NCBI GenBank assembly: GCA_963772515.1
Contig: CAVYXC010000003.1
Coordinates: forward strand, 372,001 to 436,000
Reading direction: 5' to 3'
DNA: 64,000 nt
DNA from: JAFAHD01 sp963772515
Lineage (GTDB): Bacteria > Vulcanimicrobiota > Vulcanimicrobiia > Eremiobacterales > Eremiobacteraceae
Shown: positions 41,042 through 49,060 of the stretch, one piece after another
Layout of the letters: the number at the start of each line of letters is the position of its first letter
How positions within the stretch are numbered: the stretch's first letter is position 1
Notes under the pieces: generated by a model
The model's database searches: none
What the model was told of the DNA's origin: nothing
What the model saw: only the letters and a program-made list of their open reading frames with translations
Translations under genes and position numbers: made by a program

Positions 41042-42523
41042 GTGAGAATCTTCGCTCCCATCGGCTCGACAACTCGCACGATTCAACCGCTCACGCGCCA
41101 GTCATCGAACGAGGCGCTTCCCGTGTGCATCGCCGCCGCCGCATATGCGTGTATCGCCGGCGCGCTGGTCACGGTCCACTGGATCCGTTGGCACTTCGGC
41201 TACGACACCGGGATCTACACCAAGATCGTGCTCGGCTCGCTGGGCGGCGGCGAAAGCGGCGGCCTTCTCTTCGCCACGCATTTCTCGCCGCTGCTCGTGG
41301 CATTCTACCCGCTGCTGGCGCTGACGCACTCGAGTCTCTCGCTGCTCTACGCGCAGGTCATCGCGATCGGGCTCGCGCCGGTGGCGCTCTACGCGTTCAT
41401 CCGGCCGCATGTCGATGCGGCGGTGGCGCAACGGGTCGGCATCGCCGCCCTCTTGTATCCGCCGACCGCGGCGGCCGGCATCGGAGATTTTCACATCCTT
41501 GCGGTCTTGCCGTTGATCGTCTTCGCACTGGCGTGGTCTGCCGATCGCGGCCGTTGGGTCTTGTTCAGCGCGCTCGCCGTCCTCGCGCTGACGATACGCG
41601 AGGACGTCTTGCTCGAGTTCGCGCTGATCGGCACGGCTGTGGGCTTGGTGCTTTGGCGATCCCGAGCTGGTCTCGGAACGCTCTTCGCACAGCCGGCCCA
41701 GCGCCGGCGTCTGGCCATCGCGAGCGCGTGTCTTGCGGGAGCGTCATTCGTGCTCGCGGTCGTGTTCTTCGCTGTGATACAGCCAGCGTTCGGACGCGCC
41801 GGCTGGTTTCCGGCGTTGTACTATCGGTTCGGACTGCCCCATCCCGAGGGCGGCATGCTCGCAGCGCCGGCGGTGCCTGCGCCCTCGAACCCATCCGCGT
41901 CGTTGCTGATCTCGCTGCTGCAGCGCGCCGGCTACGTGCTGGAAGCCACCGCGCCATTGGTCTTTCTGCCGTTTCGAACCCCGTGGTGGCTGCTTGCCCT
42001 TCCCGGCTTCGCTATCGTGCTGTCGGCGACGAGCTCATCGATCTGGACCATGGGCGCGCACTATGCGTTGCTGTGGTCGCCATGGCTCGTGCTCGCAGCG
42101 GCGCTGGGCGTGGTGCGCATCCACGATCGGGCAGGCGCGAGCAGCGCACGGCGCTGGTCCAGCGCCGCGATCGCCGCCTGCGCGGTCTTTCTCATCGCGT
42201 TCAATCCAATGCATCTGAGCTACTATCTACGGCCACCGTATCACGCGCTCGCGCAAGCGCGCGAGGCGATCGCGTGCATGCCGGCGGGCGCGACGGTGGC
42301 GATGCCGGAGGAATGGTTCGCCCACAGCGCGGCGACGCATCCCGGCGCGACGGCAGATCTCATCGCGCAGGCCGATTATCTGATCTACGCCGACGACGAC
42401 CCAGACGCGACGTTCCAGCGCCAGATCAAGCCGGCGATCCAAAAACTGTTGGCCAAAGGCAACATCCGCCCGCTGCCCGCGTGCTCCTTCGGCCCGGTGC
42501 ACGCGTACGCTCGGGCGCGCTAG
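41042..42523 (+). CDS. DUF2079 polytopic membrane protein (GT-C-like)
   Basis: 493 residues, GTG start with GGAG 9 bases upstream. About ten membrane helices. The luminal loop near the N-terminus has WHFGYDTGIYTKIVLGS and FATHFSPLLVAFYPLLAL, the DUF2079 signature (Asp and His reminiscent of lipid-linked sugar transferases). The C-terminal part (CMPAGATVAMPEEWFAH ... ADYLIYADDD) is a soluble periplasmic-type domain. Function unproven in the family; a transferase using a lipid-linked sugar is likely. Convergent with the GT4 gene (4-base overlap). Confidence 0.8.
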   Translation: MRIFAPIGSTTRTIQPLTRQSSNEALPVCIAAAAYACIAGALVTVHWIRWHFGYDTGIYTKIVLGSLGGGESGGLLFATHFSPLLVAFYPLLALTHSSLSLLYAQVIAIGLAPVALYAFIRPHVDAAVAQRVGIAALLYPPTAAAGIGDFHILAVLPLIVFALAWSADRGRWVLFSALAVLALTIREDVLLEFALIGTAVGLVLWRSRAGLGTLFAQPAQRRRLAIASACLAGASFVLAVVFFAVIQPAFGRAGWFPALYYRFGLPHPEGGMLAAPAVPAPSNPSASLLISLLQRAGYVLEATAPLVFLPFRTPWWLLALPGFAIVLSATSSSIWTMGAHYALLWSPWLVLAAALGVVRIHDRAGASSARRWSSAAIAACAVFLIAFNPMHLSYYLRPPYHALAQAREAIACMPAGATVAMPEEWFAHSAATHPGATADLIAQADYLIYADDDPDATFQRQIKPAIQKLLAKGNIRPLPACSFGPVHAYARAR

Positions 42524-43869
42524 ACGTTCACGCCCAATGGGCTCTCGACCGCATCGGGCGAGCGCGTCTCTCCGATCGCGGCGAACAGCACGCGTTCGAA
42601 CTTCTTCGAAAGATTCGGCCATAGGTGCGATCGCAACGCGAGCTCCCGGCCGCGACGCGCGAGATCGGCCGCGACGTCGGGCTGCTCGAGCAGCTCCACC
42701 AGCGCTTTGCAGAAGTTCTCGTTGAGCGGCTCGCTGACGAGCCGCACCGTGTTCTCGACCGACTCGGCGACGCCCGGCAAGTTGGTCGCGACGATCGGCT
42801 TGTTCATCAGCATGTATTCGAACAGCTTGATGGGCGAGCACGGAACGGTGGCGGCCGTCAAAGGGAACGGCACGACCGCGATGTCCGCGCTGCCGATTAT
42901 CTGCGGCATGTCTTCGTAGCTGCACAGACCCAAGAAGCGCACGTTCGGAGCAAGCCCCGCGTGATCGATCTCGAGTCGCAGGCGTTCGAGCCCCGAGCCG
43001 TCGCCGACGACGAGGAACACGACATCCGGCACTACCGCCGCGACCTTGGCGACGAGACCGACGAAGTCGTCGACTCCAGACCAGCGCTCGAAGCGCCCCG
43101 CGTAGAGCACGATCTGCGCTGCGGACGGGATCGCGTGCGCGCGCACCAGCTGCTCGCGATTCCCGCGCTCGGGCCGGAACATGGCCGGGTCCGCGCCGTT
43201 CGCGACGACCGTCTCTTTGGCTTTGCAGCCCATCGCGCGGATATACGGTATCAGCGAATACGTGATCGAGACGACGTGATCGACGCTGCGCACGACACGG
43301 CGCTCGAGGAAGTACAGCAGGCGTGCCCACAGTCCGCCCGGCCGGATGCCCGAGGTCTCGATCGCCAGCGGCGTCCACGCGTCGGGATAATCGAGCACGA
43401 CCGGAAGCCGGTGCAGCCAGGCCACAAGTCTGCCGACGACGCCGGTGAGATACGACGGGTGTGCGAGCACGATGACGTCGGGCCGTTGCGAGCGCACGAA
43501 CATGTAGCCTTGGAGCACGTAGTAGGGCAGCGACAGCGCGTATGCCAGCGGCATCCACTTCTTCCAAAAACGCCGCAACACGTGCGGGATGGGGAGATAG
43601 TGCGCCTCCATGCCGCTCACCATGCGGCGCGACGCGCCCGAGGCCGGGAAATTCGCCTCGAAGTATTGCGCCAGCGCCGCCTCTTCCCGGTGCCCGCCCA
43701 GGATTCTGATCGGCGGCAGCACGCAGAACTGCGCGCGCCAGGTCACTAGGTTCCTGGCAAGCTCGAAGATGCGGCGGTCCGAGGACAGATAGGGCGGCAG
43801 GTATTCGGCGAATATCAGCGCGCGCGGCGGGTCGACCCCGACGGGCGGCGGCTGTATCTCAGCACTCAT
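42520..43869 (-). CDS. Family 4 glycosyltransferase
   Basis: About 449 residues. GT-B fold: N-terminal acceptor domain (RALIFAEYLPPYLSSDRRIFELARNL; VVLDYPDAWTPLAIE), hinge VVANGADPAMFRPE, then the donor domain with VLYAGRFERWSGVDDFV, FLVVGDGSGLERL and the EX7E-type loop VPCSPIKLFEYMLMNKPIVAT. Transfers a sugar in retaining mode. ATG 43869 chosen; GTG 43887 is equally possible. Sits downstream of aroE but appears part of the surface glycan set. Confidence 0.88.
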   Translation of the reverse strand: MSAEIQPPPVGVDPPRALIFAEYLPPYLSSDRRIFELARNLVTWRAQFCVLPPIRILGGHREEAALAQYFEANFPASGASRRMVSGMEAHYLPIPHVLRRFWKKWMPLAYALSLPYYVLQGYMFVRSQRPDVIVLAHPSYLTGVVGRLVAWLHRLPVVLDYPDAWTPLAIETSGIRPGGLWARLLYFLERRVVRSVDHVVSITYSLIPYIRAMGCKAKETVVANGADPAMFRPERGNREQLVRAHAIPSAAQIVLYAGRFERWSGVDDFVGLVAKVAAVVPDVVFLVVGDGSGLERLRLEIDHAGLAPNVRFLGLCSYEDMPQIIGSADIAVVPFPLTAATVPCSPIKLFEYMLMNKPIVATNLPGVAESVENTVRLVSEPLNENFCKALVELLEQPDVAADLARRGRELALRSHLWPNLSKKFERVLFAAIGETRSPDAVESPLGVNV

Positions 43870-43917
43870 CTGCGTTGCGCGTTTCACGCCGATATCCGAG
43901 AAGCCTTCGACCGCAGT

Positions 43918-44676
43918 TCACGGCGCAGCGATCCCGACCGCCCGGCGCATGACGGCGACCGGCGCCGGCTGCCCCGTCCACCATTCGAACGACAGCGCGC
44001 CTTGGCGCACGAGCAGCGGCAGTCCGTCGCTGCGCTGCGCGCCGATGCGCGCCGGAAACGGCGAACGAGCGGCGCGATAGTTGACGTCGAAGAGCAGCGT
44101 GCGAGGTCCGATGCTCTCGAGGATCGCGTCGGGCACGACCGCATCGGCGGGCAGCGCCGACACGGCGAGATCGACGGTCCTGTGCGGCGGTGGACCGATC
44201 GTGCGCGCGGTCTGCTCGTTGCGCGACCAGCATGCGAGCGCCACTACGCCGGCGCGTTTGAGCGCCCGCGCGATCGCGCGGCCGGCGGGCCCGCTGCCCA
44301 GTATCAGTGCGTTGGCGCCGCGCGGCTGCCAGTCCCAGACATCGGCCAGCGCAGCGACGAGGCCGGCGCCGTCGGTGTTGTGCCCTTCGAGCGATCCGCC
44401 TGCGCGCCGCACGAGGTTGACCGCACCCGCTTCGCGCGCTTCATCGGTGAGATGGTCGAGGTGCTCGACGATCGCCTCCTTGAGCGGCGTGGTCACGTTG
44501 AAACCTGCGAAGCTGCCGCCGCGCGCGCGCGCGACGAACTCGCGCAGGCCGCCGAGGTCCACCGCAAGCGCTGCGTACGTCGCATCGACCTGCGCAGCCG
44601 CAAATGCAGCGGCGTGCATCGCAGGCGAAAGCGAATGGGCGACGGGATCGCCGATGAGCGCGTAGGCTGTAGACAC
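43918..44676 (-). CDS. aroE: Shikimate dehydrogenase
   Basis: 252 residues, GTG start 3 bases after the YqeG-type gene. AYALIGDPVAHSLSPAMHAAAF (shikimate site), GFNVTTPLKEAIVEHLD (catalytic Lys), VNLVRR, HNTDGAGLVAAL (catalytic Asp), ALILGSGPAGRAIARAL (NADP site). Reduces 3-dehydroshikimate. With aroB, aroK and aroC in this window, four of seven shikimate genes are present, but this one is separated from the others by 23 kb. Slightly shorter than most AroE, with a compact C-terminus. Confidence 0.93.
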   Translation of the reverse strand: MSTAYALIGDPVAHSLSPAMHAAAFAAAQVDATYAALAVDLGGLREFVARARGGSFAGFNVTTPLKEAIVEHLDHLTDEAREAGAVNLVRRAGGSLEGHNTDGAGLVAALADVWDWQPRGANALILGSGPAGRAIARALKRAGVVALACWSRNEQTARTIGPPPHRTVDLAVSALPADAVVPDAILESIGPRTLLFDVNYRAARSPFPARIGAQRSDGLPLLVRQGALSFEWWTGQPAPVAVMRRAVGIAAP

Positions 44677-44679
44677 CGG

Positions 44680-45177
44680 CTAGGAGGGAATGCGCATGCG
44701 CGCGAGCAGCGGACGCTCCATCATGCGCATCAGCCGCGTCGTGAAGAACTCGCGGCCGCCAATCGGCTTGACGAGGATCGCGCGCATGCCGAGCAGCTTG
44801 CCGCCCAGCACGTCCGTGAACAGCTGATCGCCGATCACCGCGCCGTTCGCGGCTGGCACGTGCAGCGCCGCCAACGCGCGGCGGAACGCGATCGGCACCG
44901 GCTTGAGCGCTCCAGCGACGATCGGCACGCCTAGACCGCGCGCCACGTCGGCCGCGTGGCCGGCGTAGTTGTTGGTGACCAAACAAACGCGTAAGCCGCC
45001 CGCCAGCAACCGCCCGACCCAGGCGCTCACGGTCGGCGTCAGATCAGCCGTGTGCCACGGCACGATGGTGTTGTCGAGGTCGAGGGCGACGCCGCGCACG
45101 CCCATGCCCTGCAGCATCTCGACTGTGATGTCTTCGACGCGCTCGGCCATCGCATCGGGCGTGAGCAGCCGTATCAA
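44680..45177 (-). CDS. YqeG-family HAD phosphatase
   Basis: 165 residues. RLLTPDAMAERVEDITVEML leads into VRGVALDLDNTIVPW (nucleophile DxDxT), LVTNNY (motif II), KPVPIAFRRAL (Lys) and GDQLFTDVLGGKLLG (acidic motif). Gram-positive YqeG sits beside aroE-like genes in several lineages; PGP-type activity is described for some relatives. The TTG start at 45177 overlaps the glpX stop (TTGA); this agrees with the family N-terminus. The longer frame to 45306 is antisense to nothing conserved and lies in glpX. Confidence 0.88.
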   Translation of the reverse strand: MIRLLTPDAMAERVEDITVEMLQGMGVRGVALDLDNTIVPWHTADLTPTVSAWVGRLLAGGLRVCLVTNNYAGHAADVARGLGVPIVAGALKPVPIAFRRALAALHVPAANGAVIGDQLFTDVLGGKLLGMRAILVKPIGGREFFTTRLMRMMERPLLARMRIPS

Positions 45178-46127
45178 GGGTGCTTGTGGAACGGCTCGGC
45201 GCGCAAGCGGTGCATCGTCTCGATGAAACGCACGGTGCGCGATTGCGAGTTCATCACGATCGAGTGCGTGCGCGCTCCCATGCCCGAGAAGCGCACGCCG
45301 CGGCACAGATCGCCGTCGGTGATGCCGGTGGCGACGAACGTCACGTCGTTGGTCTTCACCAGGTCGTCCATCGTCAGCACCTTCTCGACGTCGTCAAAAC
45401 CCATCTCTTTGGCGCGACGCACCTCGTCCTCGTTGCGCGGCTTGAGCCTGCCCATGAAGCCGCCGCCCAAGCAGCGCAGCGCGGCGGCCGCGAGCACGCC
45501 TTCGGGCGCGCCGCCGGTCCCCATCGCGACTTGGATACCCGTGCCGTCGATCGCCGTCGCTATGGCGGCGTCGACGTCGCCGTCGGAGATGAGCTTGATC
45601 TTCGCGCCTGCCGCGCGCACCTCTTCGATCAGCTCTTTGTGCCGCGGACGATCCAAGATGACGACGGTGACGTCGCCGATCGGCCGCTCGAGCGCATTCG
45701 CAACGACCTTGAGATTCTCGCCGACGGTGGCGTCGATGTGGACGTACGCGGCAGCTTTCGGACCGACCGCGAGTTTCGCCATGTACGTATCGGGCGCGTT
45801 GAGCAGGCCGCCTTTCGCGGTCACCGCAAGCACGGCGATCGAGTTCGGCAAGCCATTGGCGACGAGGTTCGTGCCCTCGACGGGATCGACCGCGATGTCG
45901 ACGTCGGTTCCGCCACGGCCGACCATCTCGCCGATGTAGAGCATCGGCGCCTCGTCGCGCTCGCCTTCGCCGATCACGATCTTGCCGCGGATATCCATCT
46001 CGTTCAGGGTCTCGCGCATCCGCTCGACCGCGGCACGATCGGCGCTGTCGCGTTCGCCGCGCCCCATCCAACGTGAAGCCGCCAGCGCTGCCGCCTCGGT
46101 GACCTTGACGAAATCAAGCGTGTCCAT
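45174..46127 (-). CDS. glpX: Class II fructose-1,6-bisphosphatase
   Basis: 317 residues. EAAALAASRWMGRGERDSAD, IVIGEGERDEAPMLYIGE (metal Glu), VDIAVDPVEGTNL (metal Asp/Glu), SDGDVDAAI and MGTGGAPEGVLAAAALRCLGG. Li-sensitive GlpX type; gluconeogenesis or sedoheptulose-1,7-bisphosphatase. ATG 46127 has AGGAG 7 bases upstream. Operon order (minus): CBM-like protein, glpX, YqeG, aroE, with 4-base or 3-base junctions. Confidence 0.95.
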   Translation of the reverse strand: MDTLDFVKVTEAAALAASRWMGRGERDSADRAAVERMRETLNEMDIRGKIVIGEGERDEAPMLYIGEMVGRGGTDVDIAVDPVEGTNLVANGLPNSIAVLAVTAKGGLLNAPDTYMAKLAVGPKAAAYVHIDATVGENLKVVANALERPIGDVTVVILDRPRHKELIEEVRAAGAKIKLISDGDVDAAIATAIDGTGIQVAMGTGGAPEGVLAAAALRCLGGGFMGRLKPRNEDEVRRAKEMGFDDVEKVLTMDDLVKTNDVTFVATGITDGDLCRGVRFSGMGARTHSIVMNSQSRTVRFIETMHRLRAEPFHKHP

Positions 46128-46137
46128 GTCGGCTCTC

Positions 46138-46986
46138 CTAACTCTGGCGATCGGCCCAGCGCGCGACGCTGTCGTCGACCGTCTGCGCCGCGCCCTTCGC
46201 GGTGACCGAGAGCGTGCGGTTGGCGATCTCGTTGCCCGCCAGATCGCGTTCATCGGTCTGCCACGATCCCCGCGTGTACTTGTACTTGAGCTGGCTGCCT
46301 TGTGTCAGCGAGAGCGTCACCGTCCACCGGTTGCCCGGCAGTGGCGACATCCGTATCGCGTTCGGCGTCCAGCTCAACGCGTCGGTGCTCATGTAGATCA
46401 CGTCCGTCGAGGGCGTGTTCACGGGGACGAGCACGTCGACCGTGACCGTGACTTTCGGCAACCGCGACGCCTCATCCGCGAACGGCGTGCTCGAGGCCGC
46501 GAGGTCGAACGCGGTCGTCGTGCCGGGCGCGACGCGCAATAAGACGTACGCGCCTTGCGGCAGCGCAGCACCTTCGTCCAACGCACGCCCGACCAGCCGA
46601 TAGATGGTGCCCGACGGCGCCACGCCGTAACCGTTCTTCACCAGCACGAAACGCGTCGCCACTTGCGCATAGAGCGTGTCGATCTGCGTCACCGACCGGC
46701 CGCGCTGGAACACGACGACCGGCGCGCCCGGGCGAAGCTTGCTCAGATCGATCGGTTTCCATTCGCCCCCGACTGCGCGCTCGCGCACGACCGCGCCCGC
46801 GGCGAGCGGAAGCGACCGGCGCTCCTCTCCGACCGCAAAGGTCACGAAGGTGGCTCCTTGTTGCTCCGAGAGCGCCACAAACGTCGCTCTAATGCCGTTC
46901 GGGATAGGCGTCGGTGAAGGCGTAGGCGGGCTCGCCGGGGCCATGACGATCAGGCTCCACACGAGCGCAAACACCGCACCGGGCAT
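46138..46986 (-). CDS. Secreted protein with C-terminal starch/glycogen-binding (CBM20/48-like) domain
   Basis: About 282 residues. N-terminal hydrophobic signal (GAVFALVWSLIVMAPAS), a short Pro/Thr linker, then a ~130-residue unknown beta domain (FVTFAVGEERRSLPLAAGAVVRE; LRPGAPVVVFQ). The last ~90 residues look like a carbohydrate-binding module: VTVTVDVLVPVNTPSTDVIYMS, PNAIRMSPLPGNRWTVTLSL, LKYKYTRGSWQTDERD, NRTLSV. Its two Trp and the KYTRGSW strand are typical of CBM20. No catalytic domain seen. ATG 46986 preferred; GTG 47004 possible. Upstream of glpX by 11 bases. Confidence 0.65.
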   Translation of the reverse strand: MPGAVFALVWSLIVMAPASPPTPSPTPIPNGIRATFVALSEQQGATFVTFAVGEERRSLPLAAGAVVRERAVGGEWKPIDLSKLRPGAPVVVFQRGRSVTQIDTLYAQVATRFVLVKNGYGVAPSGTIYRLVGRALDEGAALPQGAYVLLRVAPGTTTAFDLAASSTPFADEASRLPKVTVTVDVLVPVNTPSTDVIYMSTDALSWTPNAIRMSPLPGNRWTVTLSLTQGSQLKYKYTRGSWQTDERDLAGNEIANRTLSVTAKGAAQTVDDSVARWADRQS

Positions 46987-47090
46987 GTCCCGCCAATTTA
47001 CCACGCGCCTCGGAATCCCTGGAGTTCGCGCGCTGCGGTCGCACCCGCCGGGTTAGGAGGCGGCGTGCGTTGCGGCGAAAGGAGGATGCA

Positions 47091-48626
47091 GTGCAGTACG
47101 CCGCTCGTCAGCCAGGAATCCGGGCCACGCGCAACGCCGCTGGCCCCTTCTCTTTTGTCCCCACAGCCGCGCGCTACGCAGCGCTTGTGACTGCCGCTGC
47201 CGGCGCGAGCGCCGGCTTCTTCTGCTGGTACGTCGCCGCGTCGCACGCGCGCGCTGCGACCAGCGACTTCGCCCTCCTGCTGTTCCTCGCCGGTGGCGCG
47301 CTCGGCGCGCTCGTGCTGTGGCTGCTCTACTCGAGCGTCGTGGGCGAGTGGGCCCAGGTCGACAGCGAGGTGATGCTGCAGGTAGACGCGCTGAGCTATC
47401 TGCCGTTCTTCGCGCTGTGGCTCTACATACTGCAAGTGCCCGGCACGGTCGGATCGGCATCGTTCGTGCTCGCGCTCGTGATGCTCTCGTATATCGCGAT
47501 CAAAGTCGGCGCGCTCGCGTATTTCGTGCGCACCGTCAGAACCGTGACGGGCATCTTCGTTGCGACGCGCGTGCCGTTGATCATCATCGCGTCGGTCGCC
47601 GCCATCGTCATCGGCCAGCGCGCCGGGCACCACTGGTCGCCGCAGCACGGCTTGGCGCTCGACGTGTGGAGCCGCTGGGATGCCCAGCACTATCTCGATA
47701 TCGCGCAGATCGGCTATCACGGCAAAGACATCGCCTTCTTCCCGCTGTACCCGCTGCTTATCCATGTGGTCGGCAAGCTGCTCGGCGACGACCTGATCGC
47801 CGGCCTGCTCATCTCCAACGTCGCGTTCCTGGTCGCGCTCGCATATCTGTACGCGCTGACGAAGAAAGAGTTCGGCGATGACACGACCGCGTTCCACGCG
47901 GTCTTCTACACCGCGATCTTCCCCACCGCCATCTTCTTCTCCGCGATCTACACCGAGTCGCTCTTCTTGGCGCTCACCGTCGCATCGGTCTACTACGCCC
48001 GGCGCGGCAACTTCATCACCAGTGGTCTGGTCGGTGCGTTCGCAGCGCTCACGCGGGTCGAGGGCATCCTGGTCGCGCTGCCGCTGCTGTACGAAGTGTG
48101 GCGCGGCTGGCGCGAAGGACAGAGCACCGCGCTGTTGCGCGGTCTGATCGGCGTGGCGCTCGTGCCGACGGGTCTGCTGGTGTACATGGGGTATCTGTAC
48201 GCGCTGGTCGGCGACCCGATGGCGTTCCAGAAGATCCAGGTCGATTGGAACCGGCATCTGTCGTTTCCGTGGGTGAGCATCTACAATACGATACGCTTGA
48301 TCGCCGCGCACCCGCTGGCCTCGCCATCGACGGTGAATCATCTGATCGAGCTGATCTTCACCCTTGCCTTCCTCATCCTGATGATCGTCTCGTTCCGGGT
48401 GCTGCGGCCGTCGTACTCTTGGTATTTCGCGGCGTCGCTGCTCGTGCCGATGTCGACCGCCAGCCTGATGAGCATGCCGCGTTTCGAGCTGGTCGTGTTT
48501 CCCGCGTTCATGCTGATGGCGCTGTGGGGGCGCAGGCCGATCGTCAACTCGGCGATCGTCTCGCTCTTCTTGCCGTTGCTCGGGCTCTTCACCGTTCTCT
48601 TCGCCGACTGGTACTGGCTCGCGTGA
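47091..48626 (+). CDS. PIG-V-like membrane mannosyltransferase
   Basis: 511 residues with about twelve membrane helices. The first large outer loop reads DVWSRWDAQHYLDIAQIGYHGKDIAFFPLYPLL (residues ~190-225), the hallmark of PIG-V family GT-C enzymes, whose Asp is catalytic. They transfer mannose from a polyprenyl-phosphate donor. GTG 47091 chosen because GGAGG lies 5 bases upstream; TTG 47070 is alternative. First of three overlapping plus-strand genes (GTGA overlaps) with GtrA and a PMT-like transferase. Confidence 0.85.
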   Translation: MQYAARQPGIRATRNAAGPFSFVPTAARYAALVTAAAGASAGFFCWYVAASHARAATSDFALLLFLAGGALGALVLWLLYSSVVGEWAQVDSEVMLQVDALSYLPFFALWLYILQVPGTVGSASFVLALVMLSYIAIKVGALAYFVRTVRTVTGIFVATRVPLIIIASVAAIVIGQRAGHHWSPQHGLALDVWSRWDAQHYLDIAQIGYHGKDIAFFPLYPLLIHVVGKLLGDDLIAGLLISNVAFLVALAYLYALTKKEFGDDTTAFHAVFYTAIFPTAIFFSAIYTESLFLALTVASVYYARRGNFITSGLVGAFAALTRVEGILVALPLLYEVWRGWREGQSTALLRGLIGVALVPTGLLVYMGYLYALVGDPMAFQKIQVDWNRHLSFPWVSIYNTIRLIAAHPLASPSTVNHLIELIFTLAFLILMIVSFRVLRPSYSWYFAASLLVPMSTASLMSMPRFELVVFPAFMLMALWGRRPIVNSAIVSLFLPLLGLFTVLFADWYWLA

Positions 48627-49060
48627 GCGTGGCGGGCCGCTTCATGGCGCGCCGCGGCGTGCGTCAGTTCGCCAAGTTCGCCATCGTCGGGCTTTCCGGT
48701 GCGGCGGTCAGCTTCGTCGTCTTCCACATCTTGCTGCACTTCCGCCTCGATCTGCGCCTCGCGTTCTCGATCGGCTTCATCTTGGGCGGCGTCAACAACT
48801 ACTGGTGGAACCGCTGGTGGACGTTCCGCTCGAGCGGCCACATGGGCAAGGAGCTCGCGCAATTCCTGACCGTTTCGGCGATCGCCCTGGGCCTGGGCAT
48901 TCTCATCACGGGCGAGCTCGACAAGCACCTCGCGGCGTTCGAATTGCGCAACTCGTTCATCTGGCTGTGCGGCACGATCGGCGGCATGGGCGTGAATTTC
49001 TTCTTCAATAAGTACTGGACGTTTCGCCACACGCATCAGCCGGCCGAACACCAAGCGTGA
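48623..49060 (+). CDS. GtrA-family membrane protein
   Basis: 145 residues, four membrane helices. QFAKFAIVGLSGAAVSFVVF, NNYWWNRWWTFRS and GVNFFFNKYWTFRH are the GtrA pattern (two NxxxNRxWTF-like sites). GtrA proteins are thought to flip or present polyprenyl-linked sugars. GTG 48623 overlaps the preceding stop by 4 bases and its own stop overlaps the next start by 4. It may deliver the lipid-linked donor used by the two flanking GT-C enzymes. Confidence 0.88.
   Translation: MSVAGRFMARRGVRQFAKFAIVGLSGAAVSFVVFHILLHFRLDLRLAFSIGFILGGVNNYWWNRWWTFRSSGHMGKELAQFLTVSAIALGLGILITGELDKHLAAFELRNSFIWLCGTIGGMGVNFFFNKYWTFRHTHQPAEHQA

Noticed and set aside
42625..43749. 374-codon plus-strand open frame antisense to the GT4 gene
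   Set aside because: Composition is that of a GC-frame shadow; the minus-strand frame has complete GT4 motifs.
46998..48341. 447-codon minus-strand open frame antisense to the PIG-V-like gene
   Set aside because: It is Arg/Asp/Glu/Gln-rich with no domain, the usual shadow of a high-GC membrane-protein gene; the plus strand has clear family motifs and a ribosome site.
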